Notes: generated by a model not told the origin, from the sequence alone. A DNA stretch of 64,000 nucleotides from PFJX01 sp040757575 (GCA_040757575.1 JBFLXA010000006.1:1-64000), one strand, 5' to 3'. Numbered from the stretch's first letter, positions 16,821 to 25,490 are shown. Translations and numbers: made by a program.

Positions 16821-17420
16821 ATGAGCGAACGCATCTACATCTTCAAGGGCTTCGAGCGCTTCTGGCACTGGGCCCAGGCCGGCCTGATCATCTTCATGCT
16901 GATCACCGGCTTTGAAATCCACGGCACCTATTCGCTACTGGGCTTCGAGCAGGCGGTGAACACCCACACCATCGCCGCCTGGACCCTGGTGGGCCTGTGG
17001 TGTTTCGCCATCTTCTGGCACTTCACCACCGGCGAGTGGAAGCAATACATCCCCACCTTCGACAAGGTGACGGACATGGTGAAGTTCTATGCCATCGGCA
17101 TCTTCACCCAGGCCCCCCACCCCTACAAGGTGCACCCCCAGCGCAAGCACAACCCCCTCCAGCGCCTGGCCTACCTGGGCATCCTGGCGGTGGCCGGACC
17201 CCTCATCTGGGTCACGGGCTGGTTCTACATCTTCTACGACAAGTGGACCGCCTGGGGCTGGGACCAGTACCTCTCCCTGGAATGGGTGGCCTTCTTCCAC
17301 ACCCTGGCCGCCTTCGTGTTCCTGGTGTTCGTCATCGCCCACGTCTACCTCACCACCACCGGCCACACCCCCACCGCCCACATCAAGGCCATGATCACCG
17401 GCTGGGAAGAAGTGGACTGA
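16821..17420 (+). CDS. Cytochrome b561-type membrane subunit partner of the octaheme cytochrome
   Basis: 199 residues with four hydrophobic helices. Conserved histidines in FERFWHWAQ, FWHFTTGEW, FFHTLAAF and AHVYLTTTGH fit heme-b ligands of the Ni-hydrogenase/thiosulfate-reductase cytochrome b family. It would exchange electrons between the quinone pool and the octaheme subunit. Start ATG 16821, with ACAGGAGC upstream and 17 bp after the cytochrome gene, so they are cotranscribed. A short CCCTC...GAGGG hairpin lies at about 17430-17447, before the convergent redoxin gene. Confidence 0.88.
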   Translation: MSERIYIFKGFERFWHWAQAGLIIFMLITGFEIHGTYSLLGFEQAVNTHTIAAWTLVGLWCFAIFWHFTTGEWKQYIPTFDKVTDMVKFYAIGIFTQAPHPYKVHPQRKHNPLQRLAYLGILAVAGPLIWVTGWFYIFYDKWTAWGWDQYLSLEWVAFFHTLAAFVFLVFVIAHVYLTTTGHTPTAHIKAMITGWEEVD

Positions 17421-17454
17421 GCGTAAGAACCCTCACCCCCCGGAGAGGGCGTCA

Positions 17455-18309
17455 CTACTTATTACCCAGCAGGTCCTTGAGGAAGGGCGCGTACTGACGC
17501 CAGTCCTCCGCCGAGCCTTTCATGCCGAAGACCACCAGGCCGTGGCGGTCCAGCACATAGGTGGCGGGAAAAACCGGCGCCACCTGGCGATCCTGGATGG
17601 TCTGGCCGCCGGACAGGCGGAAGCGGTCGTCCCGGCTGTCCCGGGCGCCGGAATCGTGCAGGGCGAGTTTCAGGCCGTTCTGCTTCAGCCATTGCCGGGA
17701 TGTGGCGGCCGGTTCCCGGGCCTGGGTGAACACAAAGACCAGATCCTTGCGGCCTGAAAAACTGCGCTGCAAGGCCTCGAACTGGGGCAACTCCCCCCGG
17801 CAGGTGGGGCACCAGGTGGCCCAGAAGTGCAGCACCACCCCCTTGCCCCGCAGATCAGACAGCTTCAAGGCTTTGCCATCCGGTGCGGTGAGCACCAGGT
17901 CGGGAAAGCGCTGGCCCCGCTCCGTGCCGGTGCTCGCCCGCTTTGCCTCGGCCGCCGTGGCATAGGGGCGCCACAACCGGGCCCAGCCCTTGGCGTCGAA
18001 CACCACTTCCCGGTCCAGGGCATAGGGCACGCAGCGCTGGCGGGTGTGTTGCTGGCAGGCCTCCAGGGCCTGGTTCAGGGCGGCATCGGGGCTCACTGCC
18101 CCCTGACTCCAGCCCCAGCCGCCGCCGGGGGCGATGGCGAAGGCCCGGTGTGCTTCCTCCGCGAGAAACTGGCGGTAGCCGGCCTGGCCCCGGTCGTTCA
18201 GGTGAGGCACGGCGGTGGCATCCTCCAATCCGGCCGCCATGGCGCCATACAGGTACCCGCCCAGTAGCAGCGTCATTCCGGCGACGGCATGCCTGGCCGG
18301 GAAGATCAT
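17455..18309 (-). CDS. TlpA-family thiol-disulfide redoxin with N-terminal extension
   Basis: 284 residues from ATG 18309, whose first base pair region overlaps the pyrD stop (ATGA), so it is translationally coupled to pyrD. An N-terminal membrane/signal segment (AVAGMTLLLGGYLYGAMAA) precedes a region of about 100 residues with paired cysteines (LEACQQHTRQRCVPYAL). A thioredoxin fold follows, with active site FWATWCPTCRGELPQFE and the cis-Pro region APVFPATYVLDRHG. It is probably a periplasmic reductase or cytochrome-maturation helper. The N-terminal domain resembles small secreted Cys-rich domains but is not assigned. Confidence 0.8.
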   Translation of the reverse strand: MIFPARHAVAGMTLLLGGYLYGAMAAGLEDATAVPHLNDRGQAGYRQFLAEEAHRAFAIAPGGGWGWSQGAVSPDAALNQALEACQQHTRQRCVPYALDREVVFDAKGWARLWRPYATAAEAKRASTGTERGQRFPDLVLTAPDGKALKLSDLRGKGVVLHFWATWCPTCRGELPQFEALQRSFSGRKDLVFVFTQAREPAATSRQWLKQNGLKLALHDSGARDSRDDRFRLSGGQTIQDRQVAPVFPATYVLDRHGLVVFGMKGSAEDWRQYAPFLKDLLGNK

Positions 18310-19322
18310 GGCCGCGCCAGGGCCTCCACGCATTCCGCAACCAGGACCGGGCCCCGGTAGATGAGGCCGGTATACACCTGCACCAGGCTGGCGCCCGCCG
18401 CCATCTTCTCCTTCGCATGACGGCCTTCCAGAATGCCCCCGGCGCCGATGAGGGGGACTTCGCCGGCCAGGGCCTGGTGGAAGGCAGCCAGCACCCGGGT
18501 GGATTTTTCCCGTACCGGGGCCCCGGACAGGCCGCCGGTCTCCTGGCCGTGGGGCAGGTTTTCCACCCCCTCCCGGGACAGGGTGGTGTTGGTGGCGATG
18601 ACCGCGTCCATGCGGTGTTTCCTGAACAGGGCGGCCATCTCGGCAATCTGCTCGTCGTCCAGGTCCGGGGCGATTTTTACCGCCACGGGCATGTACTTGC
18701 CGTGCTTTTGCGTCAGCTCCGCCTGTCGGGTCTTCATGGCGCCCAGCAGGGCGTCCAGTTCGCTGCCCCCTTGCAGGGCGCGCAGGTTCTTGGTGTTGGG
18801 GGAAGAGATGTTGATGGTGACGAAGCTGGCCTTGCCGTAGAGCTTGTCCAGCAGAATCAGGTAGTCGTCGGCAGCCTTTTCGATGGGGGTGTCGAAGTTC
18901 TTGCCCAGGTTCACCCCCAGAATGCCCTTGTATTGGCTGCGTTCCAGGTTGGCCAGCAGGTGGTCCACCCCCAGGTTGTTGAACCCCATGCGGTTGATGA
19001 TGGCCTGGGCCTGGGGCAGCCGGAACAGGCGGGGCCTGGGGTTGCCCGCCTGGGGACGGGGGGTCACCGCCCCCACTTCCAGAAAGCCGAAGCCCAGGTC
19101 CCCCAGGGCGTCGATGGCCTCGCCGTTCTTGTCCAGGCCGGCGGCCAGGCCCACGGGGTTGGGGAAATCCAGGCCCATGACCCGCACGGGCAGGGGGAGG
19201 ACGGTGGGTAGAAAAGGCTTCAGCAGCCCCAGCCCGTGCAGCCGCTTCAGGCTGGAAAGGGTGAGGTTATGGGCGTTTTCCGGGTCCAGGCGGAAGAGGA
19301 CGGGGCGGATCAGGGGGTACAT
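18306..19322 (-). CDS. pyrD: Dihydroorotate dehydrogenase (quinone), class 2
   Basis: 338 residues; oxidises dihydroorotate to orotate at the inner membrane with FMN and ubiquinone (pyrimidine synthesis). The class 2 N-terminal amphipathic helix MYPLIRPVLFRLDPENAH is followed by GLAAGLDKNGE, NRMGFNN, the catalytic-serine loop INISSPNTKNLR, and the FMN phosphate loop IGAGGILEG. The start at 19322 matches the family; an upstream frame to 19385 runs through a repeat. A TlpA-like gene overlaps its stop by 4 bp. Confidence 0.97.
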   Translation of the reverse strand: MYPLIRPVLFRLDPENAHNLTLSSLKRLHGLGLLKPFLPTVLPLPVRVMGLDFPNPVGLAAGLDKNGEAIDALGDLGFGFLEVGAVTPRPQAGNPRPRLFRLPQAQAIINRMGFNNLGVDHLLANLERSQYKGILGVNLGKNFDTPIEKAADDYLILLDKLYGKASFVTINISSPNTKNLRALQGGSELDALLGAMKTRQAELTQKHGKYMPVAVKIAPDLDDEQIAEMAALFRKHRMDAVIATNTTLSREGVENLPHGQETGGLSGAPVREKSTRVLAAFHQALAGEVPLIGAGGILEGRHAKEKMAAGASLVQVYTGLIYRGPVLVAECVEALARP

Positions 19323-19336
19323 GGGGGGAGGCGAGT

Positions 19337-19397
19337 GGTAAGTGGTGATTGGCGAGATGCGAGTGAGTTTACGGCCACTCGCCACTTACTACTTACC
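19337..19397. repeat. Imperfect inverted repeat upstream of pyrD
   Basis: Left arm 19337-19356 starts GGTAAGTGGTGATT and right arm 19378-19397 ends ACTACTTACC. The arms match at about 16 of 20 positions across a loop of about 20 bases. It lies between the dgc gene and pyrD, belongs to the low-complexity CACTTAC/TTCACCC class of intergenic repeats, and probably ends transcription of the dgc gene or falls in the pyrD leader. Confidence 0.6.
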
Positions 19398-19413
19398 CCT
19401 TGCTACTCCCTCC

Positions 19414-20304
19414 CTAATTCCCCGTCCAAAGCTCCACCCGGTTGCGGCCGTTTTCCTTGGCCCTCAGCAGGGCGATGTCGGCATTGGCGATGGCTTCTTC
19501 CACGGGCCGGTGGGCCAGCATTTCCGCCAGGCCGAAGGAGGCGGTGACGTTGTAGTGGTCGCCGCTGGGCAGGCGTACCGGCAGGCGTTCCAGGCCTTCC
19601 CGGATGCGCTCCACCACCAGGGCTGCGTCCTTCAGGGGGGTGCCCGGCAGACAGAGCAGGAATTCCTCGCCGCCGTAGCGATACACCGAATCGTATTTGC
19701 GCAGGGCCGATGCAACGAACTTCATGCCCTGGCGCAGTACTGCGTCTCCGGCCGGGTGGCCGAGTTCGTCGTTCACCCGCTTGAAGCGGTCGAAATCCAG
19801 CAGGCACAGACAGCAGGGACGCTGGATGCGCAGGGCCCGTTCCTGTTCCTCCCGCAGCTTGGTCAGCATGCCCCTGCGAGAAGCGCAGCCGGTGAGGCTG
19901 TCGGTGCTGAGCAGCTCGCCGATGATATCCAGTTGCATGCGCCGCAGGCTGGTGTTGAGCCGCAAGGCCAGGTCGATGCAACGGTCGTATACCTCAGGAC
20001 GGGGCTGGCGGTTTTCCAGGCGATCCTGGAGCGCGGTGCGGGCAGCGGCGTGCATGGCCTGTTGCAGGGCCCCCAGATCCTCGAAATCCGGGCTTTCCGC
20101 CAGGGGGTGGGGAGCCTGGCCGTAGTACCACTGGCCGAAGGGGGAACGCAGGTGGGCGTCCTGGGCCAGATCGGCGGGCTGCACGCTGTTGCCGAACACC
20201 AGGGACCGGTTGATGTGCTTGAACCACGCCAGATGGGCGGCGATGATGACTTCCAGTTCCTCTGTCTGGCGTTGGATTTCGTCCCGTTCCAGGGGCAGCG
20301 ACAT
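19414..20304 (-). CDS. Diguanylate cyclase with degenerate zinc-binding (CZB) sensor domain, DgcZ-like
   Basis: 296 residues; predicted to make c-di-GMP. The GGEEF domain (about 135-296) has DSLTG, the signature YGGEEF and an inhibitory RxxD site (RKYD) five residues upstream. The N-terminal helical bundle (1-120) matches the CZB zinc-sensing domain of E. coli DgcZ, with HLAW at His24 and the FGQWYYG segment. Two of the four usual zinc ligands appear replaced: Ser54 where Cys is expected and Gln81 where His is expected, with His85 kept. Zinc control is therefore uncertain. Confidence 0.85.
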   Translation of the reverse strand: MSLPLERDEIQRQTEELEVIIAAHLAWFKHINRSLVFGNSVQPADLAQDAHLRSPFGQWYYGQAPHPLAESPDFEDLGALQQAMHAAARTALQDRLENRQPRPEVYDRCIDLALRLNTSLRRMQLDIIGELLSTDSLTGCASRRGMLTKLREEQERALRIQRPCCLCLLDFDRFKRVNDELGHPAGDAVLRQGMKFVASALRKYDSVYRYGGEEFLLCLPGTPLKDAALVVERIREGLERLPVRLPSGDHYNVTASFGLAEMLAHRPVEEAIANADIALLRAKENGRNRVELWTGN

Positions 20305-20352
20305 GGGTGTCCCGCTTGTTTTCTTGTTGCCGGATTATCGGCAGGACCAGGG

Positions 20353-21459
20353 CTAACTTGAGGGCGGTTCAGCCCGGGGCTCGACCATGTGCAGCGTGCG
20401 GGTGGGAAAGGCGATCTCCGCGCCATGGCGGGCGATAATTTCGGCAACCTTCAACAACACATCCTGCTTGATCTCGTGGTAGAGCACCCACTCCCTGGTC
20501 TTGGTGAAGGTATAGATGAAGAAATCCAGGGACGAAGGCCCGAAGGTGTTGAAGTTGACGATGAGGGTCTGGCTGGTGTCGATCTCCGGGTGGGTTTCCA
20601 GCATCTTGCGTACGTCCGCCACGATGGGCGCCATCTTTGCCACATCTTCGTAACGGATGCCGATGGTTTCCTTGATGCGCCGGTTGGTCATGCGGCTGGG
20701 GTTTTCCAGGACGATGTTGGTGAACAGGGCGTTGGGTACGTAAATGGGGTTCTTGTTGAAGGCCCGCACCCGGGTATGGCGCCAGCCGATGTATTCCACG
20801 GTGCCTTCGATATCCTTGTCCGGGGAGCGTATCCATTCCCCCACTGTGAAGGGGCGGTCCAGATACACCGTCAGGCCTCCGAAGAAGTTGGCCAGGATGT
20901 CCTTGGCGGCGAAGCCCACGGCAATGCCGCCGATGCCGCCGAAGGTGAGCAGGCCGGCAATGCTGTAGCCCAGATGCTGCATGATGATCAGGCCGGCGAT
21001 GACCAGCACGATGATGCGCAGCAGCTTGCTCACCGCGTCCACGGTAGTGTGGTCCACTTCTTCTCCCCGGGCCTGGCGGTGGCTGACGACATTGGCGGAA
21101 ACATGGCGGATCAACTGCACCAGGAACCAGGCCAGGCACAGCACCACACCCACGTCCCGGGCGGGGGCGGTGAAGTGGAATACCTCCAGGCCCGCTTCCT
21201 GACGGGATAGATCGGCCGCATAGGCCAGGCCTACCACCCAGAACATCACCCCCAGAGGGCGCCGGGCAGCGCGGAAGAAGGCGTCATCCCACACGGTACT
21301 GGTGCGGCTGGCCATGCGTTCGGCCCGCCGCAGCAGGAAGCCCACGAACAGATTGAGGGATACCACCACAGACACGACAAGGACGATCTGCAGGAACCAG
21401 GGCTCGGCCAGAAAGGCCACCCCGAAGAATTCAGCCACGTTGCGTGCAAGGTCTTTCAT
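20353..21459 (-). CDS. MscS-family mechanosensitive channel
   Basis: 368 residues with about four membrane segments before the pore helix. The pore/TM3 region reads GLLTFGGIGGIAVGFAAKDILANFFGGL, followed by the beta domain YLDRPFTVGEWIRS and GTVEYIGWRHTRVRAFNKNPIYVPNALF, which are MscS signatures of the YnaI/MscM subgroup. The C-terminal alpha/beta vestibule domain ends with FPTRTLHM. It releases solutes upon hypo-osmotic shock. Confidence 0.92.
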   Translation of the reverse strand: MKDLARNVAEFFGVAFLAEPWFLQIVLVVSVVVSLNLFVGFLLRRAERMASRTSTVWDDAFFRAARRPLGVMFWVVGLAYAADLSRQEAGLEVFHFTAPARDVGVVLCLAWFLVQLIRHVSANVVSHRQARGEEVDHTTVDAVSKLLRIIVLVIAGLIIMQHLGYSIAGLLTFGGIGGIAVGFAAKDILANFFGGLTVYLDRPFTVGEWIRSPDKDIEGTVEYIGWRHTRVRAFNKNPIYVPNALFTNIVLENPSRMTNRRIKETIGIRYEDVAKMAPIVADVRKMLETHPEIDTSQTLIVNFNTFGPSSLDFFIYTFTKTREWVLYHEIKQDVLLKVAEIIARHGAEIAFPTRTLHMVEPRAEPPSS

Positions 21460-21598
21460 GGGGGGAAGGCGCGGCGAGGCGCAACAGCATGGTTGGCAGT
21501 TGCGCCATTATCCCCCTGGGTGTTCCAAGACCCAAACCGGCGGGATATTTCATGGGTCCCGGGCGGTCTGCCTGCTATCCTCACCGCCTTCGATCGCC

Positions 21599-24031
21599 AT
21601 GCCCCCTACCATGCTGTCCGCCAAACCATTGATGTCCTACCGCCCCTTCTGGGCCAAGCGTTTCGGCACGGCACCTTTCCTGCCCACCAGTCGGGCGGAA
21701 ATGGAGCGGCTGGGCTGGGACAGCTGCGACGTCATCCTGGTGACCGGTGATGCCTACATCGACCACCCCAGCTTTGGCATGGCCCTGGTGGGGCGTCTGC
21801 TGGAGGCCCAGGGCTTCCGCGTGGGCATCATCGCCCAGCCGGACTGGAAGTCCGCCGAGCCCTTCCGGTTGCTAGGCAAGCCCAACCTCTACTTCGGTGT
21901 CACGGCGGGCAACATGGATTCCATGGTCAACCGCTACACCTCGGACCGGAAGATCCGCTCCGATGACGCCTACACCGCCGGCGGCGAGCCCAACAAACGC
22001 CCGGACCGGGCCGTTACCGTCTACGCCCAGCGCTGCCGGGAAGCCTTCAAGGACGTGCCCGTGGTCATCGGCGGCATCGAAGCCAGCTTGCGGCGCATCG
22101 CCCATTTCGACTACTGGTCCGAAAAGGTCCGCCGCTGCGTGCTGCCGGATTCCAAGGCCGACATGCTGCTGTTCGGAAACGCCGAGCGGGCCCTGGTGGA
22201 CCTGACCCACCGCCTAGCCGCCGGCGAGAAGATCAATGAAATCAGAGACCTGCGCGGCACCGCCTTCATGGTGCCCCACGGCTGGAAGCCCTCGGATCAA
22301 TGGCACGAACTGGACTCCCTGGCCATGGACACCCCGGGCCGGGTGGACAAGCATCCAGACCCCTACGCCACATCCCCCTCCCCCGCAAGCGGGGGAGGGG
22401 CTAGGGGAGAGGGTCAGCGTGGGAGCGAAGGGACCCCAGCGTCCGCAAGCGAGGCAGAGGTTAAGGGAGAGGGCCAGTCAGTCTCTACCCACCCCATCCA
22501 CTTCCAGTCCAAGGAACAACGCCGCGCCCAGATCCTCGCCGGCCGGGCCCTCACGGTGGTTCGTCTGCCCGCCTTCGAGCAGGTGGAAAAGAACAACGTG
22601 CTCTACGCCCACGCCTCCCGGGTCTTCCACCTGGAATCCAACCCCGGCAACGCCCGGGCCATGGTGCAGGCCCACGGCGACCGGGACGTTTGGCTGAACC
22701 CGCCGCCCATTCCCCTCACAACGGCAGAGATGGACTACGTCTACGACCTGCCCTACGCCCGGGCGCCCCACCCGGCCTACGGCGAAGCCAAAATCCCCGC
22801 CTGGGAGATGATCCGCTTCTCGGTGAACATCATGCGGGGCTGCTTTGGCGGCTGCACCTTCTGCTCCATTACCGAGCACGAAGGCCGCATCATCCAGAGC
22901 CGCTCGGAAGACTCCATCCTCCACGAGATCGAGGCCATCCGGGACAAGACCCCGGGCTTCACCGGCGTCATCTCCGACCTGGGCGGCCCCACCGCCAACA
23001 TGTACCGGCTGGCCTGCAAGGACGAAAAGATCGAATCCGCCTGCCGCCGCCTGTCCTGCGTGTTCCCCGACATCTGCCCCAACCTGGGCACGGACCACGG
23101 TCCCCTCATCCAGCTCTACCGCAAGGCCCGCACCCTGCCCGGCATCAAGAAGGTGCTCATCGGTTCCGGCGTGCGCTACGACCTGGCGGTCAAATCGCCG
23201 GAATACGTGAAGGAACTGGTGACCCACCACGTGGGCGGCTATCTCAAGATCGCCCCGGAGCACACCGAGGAAGGCCCCCTCAACCACATGATGAAGCCGG
23301 GCATCGGCACCTACGAGCGCTTCAAGCAGCTGTTCGAGAAGTACTCGAAAGAAGCCGGCAAGGAGCAATACCTCATCCCCTACTTCATCGCCGCCCACCC
23401 GGGCACAACGGACGAGGACATGCTCAACCTGGCCCTCTGGCTGAAGGCGAACAATTTCCGCCTGGACCAGGTGCAGACCTTCCTGCCCACCCCCATGGCC
23501 ATCGCCACTGCCATGTACCACACCGGCAAGAACCCCCTGAAGAAGGTGCTGGCTGGCGGACAGGATGTACCCGTGGTCACCCAGGGCCGCATTCGCCGCC
23601 TGCACAAGGCCTTCCTGCGCTACCACGACCCGGAAAACTGGCCCCTGCTGCGGGAAGCCCTCAAGGAAATGGGCCGGGAAGACCTTATCGGCAACAGCAA
23701 GAAGCACCTCATCCCCAGCTTCCAGCCCGCCGGCACCGACCGACGCTATGAAGGGGCTCAACGTGCGGAAGGCGGGGCAGAGGGCCGGGTACCCAGCAAG
23801 CCGGGCAGCCACAAGCCAGGTAGTCCAAAGCCCCAGGAGCGGGGCGACCGCCATGCACGCCCCCCGCGGTTTACCAAGGATGCCCCCCGGGGTGCCCGCA
23901 GTGAGGAGGCCGCTGAGGCCACCCCCGCCAAGCCCCCCCGCCGGGGCGCCGGCCGCGTTCAACCCGCCACCAGGCACGAGTCCGCCCCCGCCGCCGGACG
24001 CCGGGGCCGGGCCCAGAAGCCGAAGCGCTGA
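21599..24031 (+). CDS. ygiQ: YgiQ-family radical SAM protein (UPF0313)
   Basis: About 810 residues. The N-terminal region (FGTAPFLPTSRAEMERLGWDSCDVILVTGDAYIDHPSFG) and the radical SAM cluster motif CFGGCTFCSITEHEGR (Cx3Cx2C) align closely with E. coli YgiQ along the entire length. The start is taken at ATG 21599; ATG 21611 is also possible. A palindromic element and a decayed second copy lie in frame in the linker around residues 258-292, where homologues are naturally variable. The C-terminal ~90 residues are a basic, Pro/Arg/Ala-rich low-complexity tail. The function of the family is unproven. Confidence 0.93.
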   Translation: MPPTMLSAKPLMSYRPFWAKRFGTAPFLPTSRAEMERLGWDSCDVILVTGDAYIDHPSFGMALVGRLLEAQGFRVGIIAQPDWKSAEPFRLLGKPNLYFGVTAGNMDSMVNRYTSDRKIRSDDAYTAGGEPNKRPDRAVTVYAQRCREAFKDVPVVIGGIEASLRRIAHFDYWSEKVRRCVLPDSKADMLLFGNAERALVDLTHRLAAGEKINEIRDLRGTAFMVPHGWKPSDQWHELDSLAMDTPGRVDKHPDPYATSPSPASGGGARGEGQRGSEGTPASASEAEVKGEGQSVSTHPIHFQSKEQRRAQILAGRALTVVRLPAFEQVEKNNVLYAHASRVFHLESNPGNARAMVQAHGDRDVWLNPPPIPLTTAEMDYVYDLPYARAPHPAYGEAKIPAWEMIRFSVNIMRGCFGGCTFCSITEHEGRIIQSRSEDSILHEIEAIRDKTPGFTGVISDLGGPTANMYRLACKDEKIESACRRLSCVFPDICPNLGTDHGPLIQLYRKARTLPGIKKVLIGSGVRYDLAVKSPEYVKELVTHHVGGYLKIAPEHTEEGPLNHMMKPGIGTYERFKQLFEKYSKEAGKEQYLIPYFIAAHPGTTDEDMLNLALWLKANNFRLDQVQTFLPTPMAIATAMYHTGKNPLKKVLAGGQDVPVVTQGRIRRLHKAFLRYHDPENWPLLREALKEMGREDLIGNSKKHLIPSFQPAGTDRRYEGAQRAEGGAEGRVPSKPGSHKPGSPKPQERGDRHARPPRFTKDAPRGARSEEAAEATPAKPPRRGAGRVQPATRHESAPAAGRRGRAQKPKR
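22372..22413 (+). repeat. GC-rich palindromic element in ygiQ (copy 1)
   Basis: CCCTCCCCCGC-AA-GCGGGGGAGGGG followed by CTAGGGGAGAGGGT. It is in frame and encodes SPSPASGGGARGEG. Confidence 0.9.
22437..22474 (+). repeat. Decayed second palindromic element in ygiQ (copy 2)
   Basis: CGTCCGCAAGCGAGGCAGAG followed by a GTTAAGGGAGAGGG tail. It keeps the loop and tail but has lost the perfect arms; it encodes SASEAEVKGEG. A tandem neighbour of the intact copy. Confidence 0.65.
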
Positions 24032-24036
24032 CTTTC

Positions 24037-24077
24037 ACCCCTCCCCCGCAAGCGGGGGAGGGGCCGGGGGAGAGGGT
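24037..24077 (+). repeat. GC-rich palindromic element between ygiQ and rluA
   Basis: Intact intergenic copy (CCCCTCCCCCGC-AA-GCGGGGGAGGGG, then CCGGGGGAGAGGGT), six bases after the ygiQ stop. The hairpin could act as a transcript end. Confidence 0.9.
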
Positions 24078-24106
24078 CAGCGCATCCAGTGCCGCCATCG
24101 CCAGCC

Positions 24107-24994
24107 ATGCCCTTCCACCTGATCCACGCCGACCTCCACCTCCTGGTCCTCGAAAAACCCAGCGGCCTGCTTTCCGTCCCCGGCCGGGGCCCGGACAAGC
24201 AGGACTGTCTGAGCGCCCGGGTCCAGGCCCAATACCCGGACGCCCTCATCGTCCATCGCCTGGATATGGATACCTCCGGCCTCTTCGTCATGGCCCGGGG
24301 CCCGGAAGCCCAACGCCGCCTCAGCATGGCCTTCGCCGCCCGCCAAGTGAAAAAGCGCTACATCGCCCTGGTGGCCGGCCACCTGCCAGCCCCCGACACC
24401 CCGGACGGCTGGGGCCTCATCGACCTGCCCCTCATCGTCGACTGGCCCAACCGCCCAAGGAGCATCGTTGACCATGAAATTGGCAAGCCCAGCCAGACCC
24501 GTTGGAGGGTTTTGCATTCTGATGCCGCATCAACTTGTGAAAACCGACCCTCTCCCCCAGCCACTCTGTGGGCCTCTGGCCCATCCCTCGCTCCGCTCGA
24601 GACCGCAACTCCGTTGCGTCCTGCGCCCTGCGGGCTGGTCCCGCTTGCGGGGGAGGGGAGTGAACTCCCCTCAGGGAGAACCATCCCCTCAGTCCCTCCC
24701 CCGCAAGCGGGAGAGGCACCCAAACTAGAACCCTCTCCCGCAAGCGGGGGAGGGCAGGGTGGGGGAAAGCCTTTCCCCACCACCCGCCTCGAACTGGACC
24801 CCCTCACCGGCCGTTCCCACCAGCTCCGGGTCCACCTCCAGGCCCTGGGCCACCCCATCCTCGGCGATCCCCTCTACGCCCCGCCCGCCGTCCTCACCGC
24901 CGCCGGCCGCCTGCTGCTCCACGCCAGCCGCCTGGACTTCGCCCATCCGGTCACCGGCGCAGACCTGCATTTCGAAAGCCCGCCCGATTTCTGA
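24107..24994 (+). CDS. rluA: rRNA/tRNA pseudouridine synthase RluA, interrupted by repeat-derived insert
   Basis: 295 residues against about 219 in E. coli RluA, which modifies 23S U746 and tRNA U32. Residues 1-135 align well (KPSGLLSVPGR, catalytic HRLDMDTSG with Asp53, IDLPLIVDWPNRP, GKPSQTRWRVL). The C-terminal part also aligns (LDPLTGRSHQLRVHLQALGHPILGD, LLLHA). Between them lies an in-frame insertion of about 87 residues (137-223) made of at least three palindromic elements plus spacer. E. coli RluA passes directly from TEYEVVEY to the PITGRSHQ strand here. Start ATG 24107. Confidence 0.9.
   Translation: MPFHLIHADLHLLVLEKPSGLLSVPGRGPDKQDCLSARVQAQYPDALIVHRLDMDTSGLFVMARGPEAQRRLSMAFAARQVKKRYIALVAGHLPAPDTPDGWGLIDLPLIVDWPNRPRSIVDHEIGKPSQTRWRVLHSDAASTCENRPSPPATLWASGPSLAPLETATPLRPAPCGLVPLAGEGSELPSGRTIPSVPPPQAGEAPKLEPSPASGGGQGGGKPFPTTRLELDPLTGRSHQLRVHLQALGHPILGDPLYAPPAVLTAAGRLLLHASRLDFAHPVTGADLHFESPPDF
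24541..24765. repeat. Cluster of palindromic elements inside rluA
   Basis: At least three copies. One is decayed and in reverse orientation (about 24547-24660, with CCCTCTCCCCCAGCC at the left and CGCTTGCGGGGGAGGGG at the right). One is short (24691-24717, TCCCTCCCCCGCAAGCGGGA). One is nearly intact (24730-24765, CCCTCTCCCGCAAGCGGGGG, then the GGGTGGGGGA tail). All are read through in frame. Confidence 0.8.
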
Positions 24995-25215
24995 GTAACC
25001 CGGAGGAGCCAGGCGAGTACAGGGCTCATAAACCCCACTTCCCGGCCTCGGCCCACAACCTCCTCCAGGCTAAGCATTCTGCGGCCCTGGATACGTCGTC
25101 ACGAAGAGTGAATCGAGTCCCCGCCCTGAGGTAGCATTCAGCCAAACCGGCCTGATCAATCCGGCTCCACTCCGGCGGCCAACGTCTAAGCTGAAGCACA
25201 CACCAAGGAGGCAAC

Positions 25216-25464
25216 ATGAAAACCTGGCTGATCCCGCTCCCCCTTCTGTTCGCCGCCAGCCTGGCCCTGGCCGCTGAAGGCGTTACAGAACCCATCGCCT
25301 CGCCCGAAGCCGCCGCCGCGTCCGAGCAAGCCGCCCCCGCCCAGCCCGTCATGAAGAAACACCACAAGGCCCGGCGCCTGCCCAGCGGCGACCTGCGCCA
25401 CTGCCTGGACCTGAAAGACAACAAGGCCATCATCGCCTGTTCGGAAAAGCGCAAGAAGCGATAA
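25216..25464 (+). CDS. Small hypothetical secreted protein (82 aa)
   Basis: A signal peptide (MKTWLIPLPLLFAASLALA, cleavage before AEG) is followed by an Ala/Glu/Pro-rich spacer and a short basic domain with two cysteines (DLRHCLDLKDNKAIIACSEK). AAGGAGG is 6 bases upstream of the ATG, a near-perfect ribosome binding site, so translation is credible. The RHCLDL...IACSE pattern is seen in small betaproteobacterial periplasmic proteins of unknown function. It is the last core gene before the defence island. Confidence 0.7.
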   Translation: MKTWLIPLPLLFAASLALAAEGVTEPIASPEAAAASEQAAPAQPVMKKHHKARRLPSGDLRHCLDLKDNKAIIACSEKRKKR

Positions 25465-25490
25465 GCATCCCCCCGGAGCTGCACGCCAGA

